Source: an uncultured Bacilli bacterium
GTDB lineage: Bacteria > Bacillota_I > Bacilli_A > RF39 > UBA660
DNA: 64,000 nucleotides
Assembly: GCA_934177995.1 (NCBI GenBank)
Contig: CAKPPW010000001.1
Location: forward strand, 21,394-85,393
Reading direction: 5' to 3'
Position 1 is the stretch's first letter. Each line of letters begins with the position of its first letter. The notes below the pieces were generated by a model. It ran no database searches. It had not been told where the DNA came from and was given only the letters and a program-made list of their open reading frames with translations. The position numbers and the translations under genes were made by a program. Positions 26,505 through 35,701 of this stretch are shown here, piece after piece.

Positions 26505-26612
26505 ATGAAAAGTCAAGATGTAATTGTATGTTTAAATTCTATGATTGAAAATATTTCTATTGCTAAAAAAATTGATGTATTAATAAGGTTGAAACAATTG
26601 ACAAATAAGTAG
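26505..26612 (+). CDS. Small ORF of 35 residues
   Basis: A short ORF with a strong ribosome site (GAGGTGAGAG) correctly spaced before ATG. The product, which starts MKSQDVIVCLNSM and ends LIRLKQLTNK, is a single amphipathic helix-like peptide without a signal. It lies 43 bases upstream of gpsB on the same strand. It could be a real small protein or an upstream ORF affecting gpsB translation. No family recognised. Confidence 0.5.
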   Translation: MKSQDVIVCLNSMIENISIAKKIDVLIRLKQLTNK

Positions 26613-26655
26613 TTTTACTGCTAGAATATAGTATGTAAAGGGATTGGTGATAAAT

Positions 26656-26991
26656 ATGTATCAAAACAAAATTACACTTACACCACAAGAAATCTTAGAG
26701 AAAGATTTTAAGATTGATACTCGTGGATACAGATTAAAAGAAGTTGATGAATTCTTAGATATGATAATTTCTGATTATGAACAGTTTTATAAAATAATCG
26801 AAAGTATGGAAAAAGAAAAAACTGAATTATTAAAAGAAATTATGTCCTTAAAACAAGAATTAAGAAATGTTTCAATGGATGCTGAAATAGCAAAAAATTC
26901 TAAATCAGATACAATGGAAATCACTAATTTGGATATTTTAAGAAGACTTAGCAATTTAGAAAAAGCAGTATTTGGTAAAGACAGCGAATAA
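26656..26991 (+). CDS. gpsB: Cell cycle protein GpsB
   Basis: A 111-residue DivIVA-family protein. The N-terminal lipid-binding/coiled-coil domain reads LEKDFKIDTRGYRLKEVDEFLD, then a coiled coil of about 40 residues, and the GpsB-specific C-terminus ITNLDILRRLSNLEKAVFG. GpsB shuttles class A PBPs between septum and side wall and binds EzrA, both encoded in this window. The ATG at 26656 is chosen with GGTGAT five bases upstream. Its last codons overlap the P1 helix of the RNase P RNA. Confidence 0.93.
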   Translation: MYQNKITLTPQEILEKDFKIDTRGYRLKEVDEFLDMIISDYEQFYKIIESMEKEKTELLKEIMSLKQELRNVSMDAEIAKNSKSDTMEITNLDILRRLSNLEKAVFGKDSE

Positions 26992-27333
26992 TACTTGGGC
27001 AAGTGCTAGGGTAACCTAGAGGAAAGTCCATGCTCGCACTATCTGTGATGATAGTAGTGTTCGTGCTTAGGGAAAAAATAACCTAAGGTAGATTTATTCT
27101 AACGGCAAAACTTTATCTAAAGGATTAATCCCATGATGAAGTGATAACGTGCCACAGAAACGATACTTTTGGAAACGAAAGGGTGAAACGAGGTAAACCC
27201 CACGAGCGAGAAACCCAAATTTTGGTAGGGGAGTCTCCATGAAAGAAAGATAATGGATTGGAGGACTAGTAATAGTAGATAGATACTTGCCACCTAGTAG
27301 TAGGTACAAAACATGGCTTATAAAGTATTATTA
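26987..27333 (+). ncRNA. rnpB: RNase P RNA, type B
   Basis: The catalytic RNA of RNase P, which matures tRNA 5' ends. Diagnostic pieces are the P4 5' strand GAGGAAAGTCCATGCTCGCAC near 27020, GTGCCACAG, the universal TAAACCCCACGAGCGAGAAA near 27195, and ACATGGCTTATA at the 3' end. A perfect ten-base P1 stem (AATAATACTT 26987-26996 with AAGTATTATT 27323-27332) fixes the ends. The GAAACCCAAATTTTGGTAGGGGAG stretch is typical of the Bacillus type. Confidence 0.95.
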
Positions 27334-27356
27334 TTTTGTTGGAACTGAGGTTGATT

Positions 27357-27866
27357 ATGAAAGAATTAGGAGAATACTTAAAGGAAACTAGAATAAAACA
27401 TGGTGTTAGTCTAGAAGAAGCAGCCAGTGATTTAAATGTTTCTACTGATTTGCTTGAAAACTTAGAAAGTGCTAATACTAAAGCCTTTAAAGATGTCTAT
27501 GATATAAAAAAAATAATAAAAGAATATGCTAAGTACTTAGGACTTGATGAAGTAAAGGTCCAAGATGAGTTTAATGATTTTTTATTTGAACATACTTCTA
27601 AGATTTCTTTAGATGATATAATGGAAGCTAAAAAGAAAAAAGAAGAAGATGATGCAAAGAAAGAGAAGAAAATATCATCTCCTTATACAAAAGTATATAA
27701 ACGAAAGAAAAAGAAATTACCTATAATAATAGGGATTATTATTTTTGTCTTTTTTGTTGTGATTGCGGTTTTATTAATTAAAGATAAAACTAAGAAACCT
27801 GTTATTAATAGTGAATTGAAAGGAAGTAGAAAATATGAATACACCAACAAAGTTAACTGTAGCTAG
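27357..27866 (+). CDS. RodZ-like helix-turn-helix membrane protein
   Basis: A 169-residue protein with an N-terminal HTH_25 domain (LGEYLKETRIKHGVSLEEAA to about residue 75), a Lys/Glu-rich linker, and one membrane helix near the C-terminus (about 122-143) with a short outside tail. This order matches RodZ/YmfM, which links MreB to the membrane in rod-shape growth; the usual large outer domain is missing, so it is a short form. The ATG at 27357 has GAGG upstream. It overlaps pgsA by 32 bases, as ymfM-pgsA neighbours do in Bacillus. Confidence 0.78.
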   Translation: MKELGEYLKETRIKHGVSLEEAASDLNVSTDLLENLESANTKAFKDVYDIKKIIKEYAKYLGLDEVKVQDEFNDFLFEHTSKISLDDIMEAKKKKEEDDAKKEKKISSPYTKVYKRKKKKLPIIIGIIIFVFFVVIAVLLIKDKTKKPVINSELKGSRKYEYTNKVNCS

Positions 27867-28437
27867 AATATTTATGACTATAGTTATGATTTTTATGCTA
27901 CTATTTCCATTCTATGATGTTGGTATTAATATGCCTAGCTTTTTAGTAGGCGGTGTTTATGTTAAGTTAGAATACTTAATTGCTGGAGTAATATTTGTAA
28001 TAGCAAGTGTTACTGATTTTCTAGATGGTTATTTAGCTAGAAAGAATAATGAAGTGACTGATCTTGGTAAGATGTTAGATGCTATTGCTGATAAAGTTTT
28101 GGTAAATAGTGCTTTAATTATTCTTGCTAGTAAAGGTTTTATTTTAACTCTTATTCCCGTTATTATTATCTTTAGAGATACTGTTGTTGATGCTATGAAA
28201 ATGGAAGCAGCAAGGAAAGGAAAAGTAGTAGCAGCTATTTCTAGTGGAAAGATTAAAACTGCTAGTATGATGGTAGGAGTTACTTTAACTTTCTTTTATA
28301 ACTTACCATTTGAAATGATTAATATAAGGGTTAGTGATTTCTTCTTATATTTTGCTACTATTATGTCAGTTGTTTCTATGTGTGAGTATTATAAACTTAA
28401 TAAAAATTTAATTTTACCAGCTAAGGAAAAAGCCTAA
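27835..28437 (+). CDS. pgsA: CDP-diacylglycerol-glycerol-3-phosphate phosphatidyltransferase
   Basis: A 200-residue integral membrane enzyme that makes phosphatidylglycerol phosphate. The CDP-alcohol phosphotransferase motif D-x2-DG-x2-AR-x8-G-x3-D-x3-D is complete in DFLDGYLARKNNEVTDLG and MLDAIADK. About six hydrophobic helices are seen. AAAGGAAG within the previous gene serves as ribosome site. The stop codon falls in the loop of the terminator. Confidence 0.93.
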   Translation: MNTPTKLTVARIFMTIVMIFMLLFPFYDVGINMPSFLVGGVYVKLEYLIAGVIFVIASVTDFLDGYLARKNNEVTDLGKMLDAIADKVLVNSALIILASKGFILTLIPVIIIFRDTVVDAMKMEAARKGKVVAAISSGKIKTASMMVGVTLTFFYNLPFEMINIRVSDFFLYFATIMSVVSMCEYYKLNKNLILPAKEKA

Positions 28438-28452
28438 TTTTGGGCTTTTTTT
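28427..28452 (+). terminator. Terminator after pgsA
   Basis: AAAAAGCC / GGCTTTTT with a short loop that contains the pgsA stop, followed by a T run. Confidence 0.85.
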
Positions 28453-28536
28453 GTTTGAATTTATTAAATTCAGTGATTCTTTTTAGGGAAAATAATAAAT
28501 TCGGGTGAAAATTAGTCTGAAAATGGCAAATTATAA

Positions 28537-28589
28537 CAAACGATTGTTCGAAAATTTATCTTGACATTTAAAATTTCTACTTATAAAAT
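28537..28589 (+). promoter_or_regulatory. recA promoter with LexA (SOS) box
   Basis: CAAACGATTGTTCG (28537-28550) matches the Firmicutes LexA site CGAAC-N4-GTTCG at 9 of 10 positions. It is followed by TTGACA (28561-28566), a 17-base spacer and TAAAAT (28584-28589). The box lies just upstream of the -35. Confidence 0.85.
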
Positions 28590-28623
28590 GAGTATATAGA
28601 TGTTTGCACGAGGAGGAAAATTT

Positions 28624-29655
28624 ATGAGCAAAACAATAAAAAAAGATAATAAAGATTTAGACCAGATTTTAGCTGATATTGAAAAACAGTTTGGAAAAGG
28701 CTCTATTATGTGTCTTGGAGAGGATTCACATATGAAAATTGATGTGGTATCTAGTGGATGTTTATCACTTGATATAGCATTAGGAGTAGGTGGCTATCCT
28801 AAAGGAAGAATAATTGAAATATATGGACCAGAGTCTAGTGGAAAGACAACATTTGCTTTGCAAGCTATTGCTGAAGTACAAAAAACTGGGGGAAGAGCTG
28901 CTTTTATTGATGCCGAACATGCTCTAGATCCTGATTATGCTAGAAGACTTGGTGTTAATACTAACGAATTATTATTATCACAACCAGATACAGGTGAACA
29001 AGCTTTAGAAATATGTGAAGCCTTAGTTAGAAGTGAAGCTATTAGTATTATTGTAATAGATTCAGTTGCAGCTTTAGTACCACAAGCAGAAATAGATGGA
29101 GAAATGGGAGACTCACATGTTGGTTTACAAGCAAGATTAATGAGTCAAGCTTTAAGAAAATTATCAGGTACTATTAATAAGACTAATACTATAGCTATCT
29201 TTATTAATCAATTAAGAGAAAAAGTAGGAGTTATGTTTGGTAATCCTGAAACTACTCCAGGTGGTCGTGCCTTAAAATTTTACTCTAGTATAAGACTAGA
29301 TATTAGACGTAATGAACAAATTAAAATAGGCGATAAGATAGTTGGTAATAGAACTACTGTTAGGGTAGTTAAAAATAAAGTAGCTCCACCATTTAAATCT
29401 GCTACTGTAGAAATAATGTATGGTGAAGGAGTGTCTAAAGAAGGAGAATTAGTAGATCTTGGGGTAGAAGCAGGTATTATAGATAAAGCAGGAGCTTGGT
29501 TTTCTTATCAAGGAGAGAAGCTAGGTCAGGGTAAAGAAAATGTTAAATTACTTCTTAGAGATAATAAAGAATTAAAAGAAGAAATAGAAGCTAAAGTAAG
29601 AGACTTTTATGGGATAAACCTAAATAAGAATAAAGAAAAAAAGGAAAAGAAATAG
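28624..29655 (+). CDS. recA: Recombinase RecA
   Basis: A 343-residue RecA that forms nucleoprotein filaments for strand exchange and triggers LexA self-cleavage. Walker A is GPESSGKT (68-75). The DNA-binding loop regions ([25 protein letters not shown], and [21 protein letters not shown]) are intact. The ATG at 28624 follows GAGGAGG; an upstream in-frame ATG at 28600 would add eight unneeded residues. The Lys/Glu-rich tail is short. Regulated by the SOS box upstream. Confidence 0.97.
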   Translation: MSKTIKKDNKDLDQILADIEKQFGKGSIMCLGEDSHMKIDVVSSGCLSLDIALGVGGYPKGRIIEIYGPESSGKTTFALQAIAEVQKTGGRAAFIDAEHALDPDYARRLGVNTNELLLSQPDTGEQALEICEALVRSEAISIIVIDSVAALVPQAEIDGEMGDSHVGLQARLMSQALRKLSGTINKTNTIAIFINQLREKVGVMFGNPETTPGGRALKFYSSIRLDIRRNEQIKIGDKIVGNRTTVRVVKNKVAPPFKSATVEIMYGEGVSKEGELVDLGVEAGIIDKAGAWFSYQGEKLGQGKENVKLLLRDNKELKEEIEAKVRDFYGINLNKNKEKKEKK

Positions 29656-29686
29656 TATTTACTCATTATAAATACATTTTCTTTTC

Positions 29687-29715
29687 TTGACATTCATTTT
29701 ATTGCAACGTACAAT
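29687..29715 (+). promoter_or_regulatory. rny promoter
   Basis: TTGACA (29687-29692), 17-base spacer, TACAAT (29710-29715), about 47 bases before the ATG. Confidence 0.75.
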
Positions 29716-29761
29716 AGAATTAGATTATAAGAAAAAATTATAAATCTTAGTGGAGGTAAAA

Positions 29762-31315
29762 ATGAATCAATTTATACTCTCCACTTTACTATTGTTAGTT
29801 GGACTAGTAATTGGTTTTGGGTTAACCATGTTAATTAATACATTAAGAGGAAATAATGCATCAAAGAAAATAGAAGAGATGTTAGATGAAGCTAATAAAA
29901 AAGCTGATCAGCTAAAACGTGATTCTATAATGGAAGCAAAAGAGAAAAATTATCAATTAAAACAAGAAGTTGATAAAGAAATAAAAGAGAAAAAACAAGA
30001 ATTAAAAGAGAACGAATTGCGTTTAGAAAAACGTGAAAGTAGCATGGACAAAAGAGATGAGATTTGTCAAAAAAGAGAAGCTACTTTAGATGAGAGAGAA
30101 GAAAAACTAACCCAAAGACAAAGAGAAATTCAACAGGAACAAGCTGAAGTGGAGAACTTAAAAAAAGAACAATTAGACTTATTAGAGAAAATATCTGGAT
30201 TTAGTAAGGAAAAAGCTAAAGAAGTAGTAATGCAAAAAGTAAAAGAATCTATGGCAAGAGAAGTTACTGTCTATATAAATGAAAAGGAAATGGAAGCTAA
30301 AATTACGGCTGAGAAGAAAGCAAAAGAGTTAATAGTTACTTCAATGCAAAGATATGCTGCTGATATTGCAAGTGACCAAACGGTTACTGTTGTATCCTTA
30401 CCTAATGAAGATATGAAAGGAAGACTAATTGGTCGAGAAGGTAGAAATATTAGAACAATTGAAGCAGTAACAGGAGTGGATTTAATTATCGATGATACTC
30501 CAGAAGCAGTAGTATTATCAAGCTTTGATCCGTTACGTAGAGAAATAGCTAGAGTTATGTTAGAAACTTTAATAAAAGATGGAAGAGTTCATCCTACTAG
30601 AATAGAAGAAGTATATGACAAGGTAGCTAAAGAAATGAAAGAACAAATAATGGACTATGGAAATGGGGCTTTGTTTGAACTTGGTATAACTAAAATGAAT
30701 CCTGAATTAATTGAATTAGTAGGAAAACTTCATTTTAGAACTAGTTATGGTCAAAATGCTTTAAGCCATTCCGTAGAAGTAGCTGAACTTTCAGGTCTTA
30801 TGGCAGCTGAGATTGGTGAAGATGTTAATCTTGCTAAAAGAGCAGGACTTTTGCATGATATAGGAAAAGCAGTTGACCATGAAATTGAAGGAAGTCATGT
30901 AAGTATTGGCGTTGATCTTGCTAAGAAATATGGTGAAGGAGATGTAGTTATTAATGCTATTGCTTCTCATCATGGAGATACTGATTCAACTAGTGTTATA
31001 GCTAATTTAGTAGCGATAGCCGATGCTTTATCAGCATCTCGTCCGGGAGCTAGAAACGACTCATTAGAAAACTATATAAGAAGATTAACAGAACTAGAAG
31101 CAGTAGCTTCTGATATAGAAGGTGTTTCTAAATCTTATGCTATGCAAGCAGGACGTGAATTAAGAGTAATAGTTGAGCCTGAAAAAGTTGATGACTTACA
31201 AGCTCATCGTATTGCTAGAGAAATAAAAGAAAAGATTGAAACAACTCTAAAATATCCAGGTACTATTAAAATAGCAGTTGTTCGTGAGACAAGAGCTTTA
31301 GAAGAAGCAAAATAA
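29762..31315 (+). CDS. rny: Ribonuclease Y
   Basis: A 517-residue membrane-anchored endoribonuclease that starts mRNA decay in Gram-positive bacteria. It shows an N-terminal membrane helix (about 4-26), a long charged coiled coil (to about 205), a KH domain (MKGRLIGREGRNIRTIEAVTGVDLIIDDTP) and an HD domain with LLHDIGKAVDHE and ASHHGD metal-binding motifs. The ATG at 29762 follows GGAGG; the GTG at 29750 is too near the ribosome site. Preceded by its own sigma-A-type promoter. Confidence 0.96.
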   Translation: MNQFILSTLLLLVGLVIGFGLTMLINTLRGNNASKKIEEMLDEANKKADQLKRDSIMEAKEKNYQLKQEVDKEIKEKKQELKENELRLEKRESSMDKRDEICQKREATLDEREEKLTQRQREIQQEQAEVENLKKEQLDLLEKISGFSKEKAKEVVMQKVKESMAREVTVYINEKEMEAKITAEKKAKELIVTSMQRYAADIASDQTVTVVSLPNEDMKGRLIGREGRNIRTIEAVTGVDLIIDDTPEAVVLSSFDPLRREIARVMLETLIKDGRVHPTRIEEVYDKVAKEMKEQIMDYGNGALFELGITKMNPELIELVGKLHFRTSYGQNALSHSVEVAELSGLMAAEIGEDVNLAKRAGLLHDIGKAVDHEIEGSHVSIGVDLAKKYGEGDVVINAIASHHGDTDSTSVIANLVAIADALSASRPGARNDSLENYIRRLTELEAVASDIEGVSKSYAMQAGRELRVIVEPEKVDDLQAHRIAREIKEKIETTLKYPGTIKIAVVRETRALEEAK

Positions 31316-31355
31316 AAGTCAAGGAATTAAATTTTTTCCTTGACTTCTTTTTTTA
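31316..31355. terminator. Strong bidirectional terminator rny/rnj
   Basis: AAGTCAAGGAA pairs perfectly with TTCCTTGACTT (11 base pairs, nine-base loop), followed by a T run on the plus strand. It separates two converging RNase genes; the stop of the RNase J gene lies inside it. Confidence 0.88.
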
Positions 31356-33012
31356 CATCTAAAATTATAGGTAGTAGAAGTGGTCTTCTTCCAGTAAGTT
31401 CATATACATAGCTAGATAAATCTTGACTAATAGTTGTTTTTAAATCACTGAAGCTTACATGAGAATCATTTAACTTCTTGGTGATTAAATTACCAGCCAT
31501 ATTTTCAATCTTTCTTAGAAGTTCTTCATTTTCATTAACAAGAACAAATCCTCTTGTCGTAATATTTGGTTTAATTAATAGCTTTTTAGCTTGAAAATCA
31601 ATATTGACAATTACTACTAAGATACCATCATTAGCCATTATCTTACGATCGTGAATAACAGCACTTCCAACTTCTCCAACCCTTGCTCCATCTACATAAA
31701 TAGGAGTATTAGGATAACTTTCTCCTTTGGTAATCTTATGTTTATTTAGAATAAGACTATCTCCATTTTTTAAGATAAAAGTATTTTCTTTTGGAATACC
31801 ACAGTCTACTCCAAGTTCAGCATGTCTTTTAAGCATACGATAATCACCATGGAATGGCATTAAATACTTAGGGTTTAATAATCTAATCATTAGTTTTAAT
31901 TCCTCTTGATTAGCATGACCTGATGTATGAAGACTATTGATAGTCATATTTGTAAATACTTTAACACCTTTTAGATATAATTTGTTAATTGTTTTAGAAA
32001 TACTTAAGGCATTTCCAGGAATTGCACTACTTGAGAAGATAACAACATCATCTGGTCTTAATTTAATTTGTTTATGAGTTCCATCTGCTATTCTTGATAG
32101 AGCAGCTAGTGGTTCTCCTTGAGATCCGGTACAAAGAATGGTTACTTCTCCTGGTTTTAAATTATTAGCTTCATCTGCACGAATTAGTAATTCTTTGTGA
32201 TCGATATATCCACCTTTTATAGAAATATCAATATTATTTTCCATAGATCTTCCAAATACACAAATTTTTCGATTATGTTTATAACAAGACTCAAAGATAT
32301 GCTTTAATCTATATATATTAGAAGCGAAAGTAGCAATAATTATTCTATTATACTTATACTTATCAAATATATCAGTTAAAGTGTCATCAACTCTTGATTC
32401 ACTAATACTCATTCCTTCGTTTAAAGCATTAGTAGAATCACTTATCAATAAATCAACCCCTTGATGACCAATAGTAGCCATCTTATAAAGATCAGCCATA
32501 GGACCGATAGGTGTAAGATCAAATTTAAAATCGCCGGTTGTTACGATAGTTCCATTAGGAGTTTTTACCACTATACCATGGGAATCTGGAATTGAGTGGG
32601 TTGTTCTAATAAAACCTATTTCAAAGTATTTAAATTTAACAATTGTTTGATCATTATAAACATAAAGATTATCATAACGAATGTTACGATCTTTTAATTT
32701 CATATCTATTAATTCTTTTGCTTGATTTGGTGCATAAATAGCAGGTATATTTACCATTTGTAATAAGAATGGTATAGCTCCAATATGATCTTCATGACCA
32801 TGTGTTATAAATAAAGCTTTAATTTTATCTTCGTTTTGTTTCAAAAAAGAATAGTCTGGTAATACATAATCTATTCCTAATAAATCTCCTGCAAAAGAAA
32901 CACCAGCATCTAAAATAATAATTTCATCTTTATGCATAACGCAGTACATATTGCGTCCAACTTCACCTAAGCCACCTAGAACAATAACCTTTGTTTCATC
33001 TGACTTATTCAT
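31327..33012 (-). CDS. rnjA: Ribonuclease J
   Basis: A 561-residue metallo-beta-lactamase/beta-CASP RNase with 5'-3' exo and endo activity on RNA. The metal site is HGHEDHIG with upstream GGLGEVGRNMY, then LITGDFKFD-like TTGDFKFDLTP. The beta-CASP part has CTGSQGEPLAALSRIA and LHTSGHANQEEL. The length is typical of RNase J1/J2. CAAAAGAAAGGAGAAAA-type ribosome site lies before the ATG. Only one copy is visible here; J1 versus J2 cannot be settled. Confidence 0.93.
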   Translation of the reverse strand: MNKSDETKVIVLGGLGEVGRNMYCVMHKDEIIILDAGVSFAGDLLGIDYVLPDYSFLKQNEDKIKALFITHGHEDHIGAIPFLLQMVNIPAIYAPNQAKELIDMKLKDRNIRYDNLYVYNDQTIVKFKYFEIGFIRTTHSIPDSHGIVVKTPNGTIVTTGDFKFDLTPIGPMADLYKMATIGHQGVDLLISDSTNALNEGMSISESRVDDTLTDIFDKYKYNRIIIATFASNIYRLKHIFESCYKHNRKICVFGRSMENNIDISIKGGYIDHKELLIRADEANNLKPGEVTILCTGSQGEPLAALSRIADGTHKQIKLRPDDVVIFSSSAIPGNALSISKTINKLYLKGVKVFTNMTINSLHTSGHANQEELKLMIRLLNPKYLMPFHGDYRMLKRHAELGVDCGIPKENTFILKNGDSLILNKHKITKGESYPNTPIYVDGARVGEVGSAVIHDRKIMANDGILVVIVNIDFQAKKLLIKPNITTRGFVLVNENEELLRKIENMAGNLITKKLNDSHVSFSDLKTTISQDLSSYVYELTGRRPLLLPIILDVKKEVKEKI

Positions 33013-33094
33013 TTTTTCTCCTTTCTTTTGAAGTTAATAATAAGAAAGAACTAACCGACATAAATTATACTATAGAAATAAATTTTTGTCTAGC

Positions 33095-33202
33095 TTGACT
33101 TTTCGGGGAAAAAGTGGTATAATCTAGCCACAAATATGGAGGGGTTATAGCAAACGTGATTTAACTAAAACCCTTGCTATTTTAGATGTTTGGTGCTATA
33201 AT
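33095..33202 (+). promoter_or_regulatory. Tandem promoters and leader of the surface adhesin
   Basis: Two promoters in tandem: TTGACT (33095-33100)-N17-TATAAT (33118-33123), and TTGCTA (33174-33179)-N17-TATAAT (33197-33202). The leader between them holds ATAGCAA/TTGCTAT (33146-33152 with 33174-33180), an inverted repeat followed by TTTT. RNA from the first promoter could fold at this repeat and stop early, an attenuator-like layout. Confidence 0.6.
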
Positions 33203-33234
33203 ATAGGCACCAATTGAGATTAGGGGGTAAAATT

Positions 33235-35064
33235 ATGAAAAATAATCTAAAAAAAGTTGGAATGTTATCATTGATAATAATGATGATTAGTTCGTTTTTT
33301 TCAGGATTTGTATTAAATGTAGAAGCAACTTCTGTTCCAAAGTCTTTTACAGCAACTTCTGAAAAGTATCTTGATGGTTATATTGCAGGATATCATTTTG
33401 GAAAAAAGAAAAATAGTGCTGGAGGATATGTTTACTGTAATGATATTCACAAAGGAACTCCACATGGTGAGAAGATGACTCTTGTTGGAGAAGCACCAGC
33501 AGGTATTGCTTACATTTTATCTAATGGGTATCCAAATAAGAGTATTACTGGTAATAGTGATTATGATTACTATATTACACAAGCGGCTGTTTGGTGGTAT
33601 TTAGATGATACAACAGGTTCTAGTAACTTATCACAAAGTTTTAAAACAACAGGAAGTGATTCATATGGATTAAGAAAGTATGTTACTGCTTTAGTGTCTG
33701 CAGCTAAAAAAGTTAAAAGTTATTCTACACCTAGTATTAGTGTAAACAGTAAGAGTGGTAGTATGACTTTGTCTAATGATAAAAATTATTATGTTTCAAA
33801 TGCTATTGGTGTAACAACTAAAGCAGTTAATGGAAAATATAGTGTTTCATTAACCGGTGCACCAAGTGGAACAAAGATTGTTAATGCATCTACTTCAAAA
33901 GAAGCTAGTTCCTTTGCTACAAATGAAAAATTTAAAGTAATGGTACCAGTAGCTAGTGCACAAAATTTAAAGACAACTATTACTGTAAATATTAAAGCTA
34001 CAGGAAGTATTGATAAAGCTTATGAGTATAAATCAACTGATACTTCAGTTCAAAACGTTTATGGAAAAGCTTTATACCCAACAACTACTAGTTTATCAGC
34101 TAAAACTACTCTTAGTTTAGCTACTAGCAAAGTGTCAATTACAAAGATTGATTCAAGAACTAAGCAAGGTTTAGCTGGAGCAGAATTTACTTTGTATGAT
34201 AATTCAGGAAAGAAAATAACATCATGGACATCAACTACTAAAGCTCATATAATTCAAAATTTGCCAAATGGTACTTATACATTAAAAGAAACAAAAGCAC
34301 CAGCTGGTTATAAGATAAGTAAAGAGTCAACAAAATTTACAATTACTGATACAAAGCGTAATATAACATTGAATATTGAAAATACAATTTATAGCAAAGT
34401 ATCAATTATAAAAATCGATTCTAAAACTAAAGTTGCTTTAGCAGGGGCACAATTTGTTTTATATGATAATTCAGGAAAGAAAATAACATCATGGACATCA
34501 ACTGGTAAAGCTCATGTTATTCAAAATTTACCAAATGGTACTTATACATTAAAAGAAACAAAAGCACCAGCTGGTTATAAAATAAGTAAAGAATCAACGA
34601 CCTTTACAATCAGTGATACTAATCGTAATTTAACAGTTAAAGTGGAAAATACAGCTTTAACTAAATTAGTAAATATTGTTAAGATTGATAAATCGACAGG
34701 TCAACCTCTTGCAGGAGCTCACTTAGTAGTGAAAAATGAAAAAGGGGAAACAATAGCTGACTTTGTTAGTACTGAAGAGCCTTATACAATAAAAAATCTT
34801 GCAGATGGTAAATATAGTGTGTACGAAGTAGAAGCACCAACTGGTTATAAAAAATCAGAAGCAACTTACTATTTCACAATAAGTGATGGTAATACTGTTG
34901 CTAGTGTTACTGTAGAAAATGAAAAAAATGAACCAGAAGAGGTAGTAGAAGTTCCTAATACAGGAAGTAATGATACAGTAATTCCTATTGCCCTTGGCTC
35001 AACAGCTCTATTATCCGGTGTTGGTTTTGTATACTATAATGAAAAGAAGAGAAAACAAAAATAG
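33235..35064 (+). CDS. Thioester-domain adhesin with Cna_B repeats and VPNTG anchor
   Basis: A 609-residue surface protein. A signal peptide (about 1-31) is followed by a thioester domain with C68 (GYVYCND) and the TQAA motif (115-118), whose Cys and Gln should form an internal thioester that bonds covalently to host amines. Three Cna_B/SpaA-like modules follow, the first two nearly identical, each with the Lys (ITKID/IIKID), Glu (LKETKAPAGY) and Asn (IENT/VENT) of an intramolecular isopeptide bond. The end has a VPNTG sortase signal (573-577), hydrophobic helix and KKRKQK tail. AGGGGG precedes the ATG. The sortase gene overlaps its 3' end. Confidence 0.9.
   Translation: MKNNLKKVGMLSLIIMMISSFFSGFVLNVEATSVPKSFTATSEKYLDGYIAGYHFGKKKNSAGGYVYCNDIHKGTPHGEKMTLVGEAPAGIAYILSNGYPNKSITGNSDYDYYITQAAVWWYLDDTTGSSNLSQSFKTTGSDSYGLRKYVTALVSAAKKVKSYSTPSISVNSKSGSMTLSNDKNYYVSNAIGVTTKAVNGKYSVSLTGAPSGTKIVNASTSKEASSFATNEKFKVMVPVASAQNLKTTITVNIKATGSIDKAYEYKSTDTSVQNVYGKALYPTTTSLSAKTTLSLATSKVSITKIDSRTKQGLAGAEFTLYDNSGKKITSWTSTTKAHIIQNLPNGTYTLKETKAPAGYKISKESTKFTITDTKRNITLNIENTIYSKVSIIKIDSKTKVALAGAQFVLYDNSGKKITSWTSTGKAHVIQNLPNGTYTLKETKAPAGYKISKESTTFTISDTNRNLTVKVENTALTKLVNIVKIDKSTGQPLAGAHLVVKNEKGETIADFVSTEEPYTIKNLADGKYSVYEVEAPTGYKKSEATYYFTISDGNTVASVTVENEKNEPEEVVEVPNTGSNDTVIPIALGSTALLSGVGFVYYNEKKRKQK
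34126..34659 (+). repeat. Tandem 267-bp repeat encoding two Cna_B modules
   Basis: Two direct repeats of 267 bases (34126-34392 and 34393-34659) coding for 89 residues each. The central part (GKKITSWTST to KETKAPAGYKISKES) is almost identical at DNA level while the edges differ, pointing to recent duplication or gene conversion. Copy number could vary between strains. Confidence 0.85.
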
Positions 35065-35680
35065 TATATTATCTTCTAATATAGTTGCTTTAATTAGTGC
35101 AATAATAATAGTTCTTGGTTTGTTTCTAATATTTTATAATTTCATTAATAAAAAACGTTTAGTTGCTTATGATTATATCAATGAGCAACTAAATACTAAT
35201 GTAGAAGTTAAAAATATTACATCAACAGACGAACCAGAAGAAAAAGAAGAGGAAGATAATACTGATAATGATTTAGAACATTATATAGGGTATTTGGAAA
35301 TACCAAAAATAGGATTTAATAGGGGCTTTTATAATATTGCTTCTCCAGAAAATACAGTGGAGAAAAATATTCAAGTTATTAATGGAAGTAAGATGCCAAA
35401 TAAGAAAAATGGTAACCTAATTATAGCTGGTCACTCTGGGACTGGTTGGAAAGCTTTCTTTAATGACTTATATCAATTAAATGTTGGAGATCAAGCAATT
35501 GTTACTTATAAAGATCATAAGTATACATATCAGATCGAAGACATTTCTAAACAAGCGAAAACAGGTACTCTTACTATTAAGAGAAATAAAAATAAAACAA
35601 CATTGACACTAATAACATGTACAAATAACGATAGTACTACTCAGACCATTTATGTGGCTAGTCTAGTTAATGTATCATAA
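35039..35680 (+). CDS. Sortase, dedicated to the adjacent adhesin
   Basis: A 213-residue transpeptidase with an N-terminal membrane helix (about 13-35), an acidic linker and a sortase domain: YLEIPKIGF, LIIAGHSGTGW with H132, and TLITC with C194. The third usual catalytic residue, an Arg about eight residues after the Cys (KRKIFVA in SrtA), is Gln here (TTQTIYVAS, Q202). It should recognise the VPNTG signal of the gene it overlaps by 26 bases. The ATG at 35039 was chosen because the Arg/Lys start and helix begin there; no strong ribosome site is seen, suggesting translational coupling. Confidence 0.85.
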   Translation: MKRRENKNSILSSNIVALISAIIIVLGLFLIFYNFINKKRLVAYDYINEQLNTNVEVKNITSTDEPEEKEEEDNTDNDLEHYIGYLEIPKIGFNRGFYNIASPENTVEKNIQVINGSKMPNKKNGNLIIAGHSGTGWKAFFNDLYQLNVGDQAIVTYKDHKYTYQIEDISKQAKTGTLTIKRNKNKTTLTLITCTNNDSTTQTIYVASLVNVS

Positions 35681-35701
35681 AAATAAAAGGGGGTGTTGGT
35701 G

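Noticed and set aside
33130..33190. Riboswitch in the adhesin leader
   Set aside because: The inverted repeat and second promoter explain the structure; no match to a known aptamer by eye.
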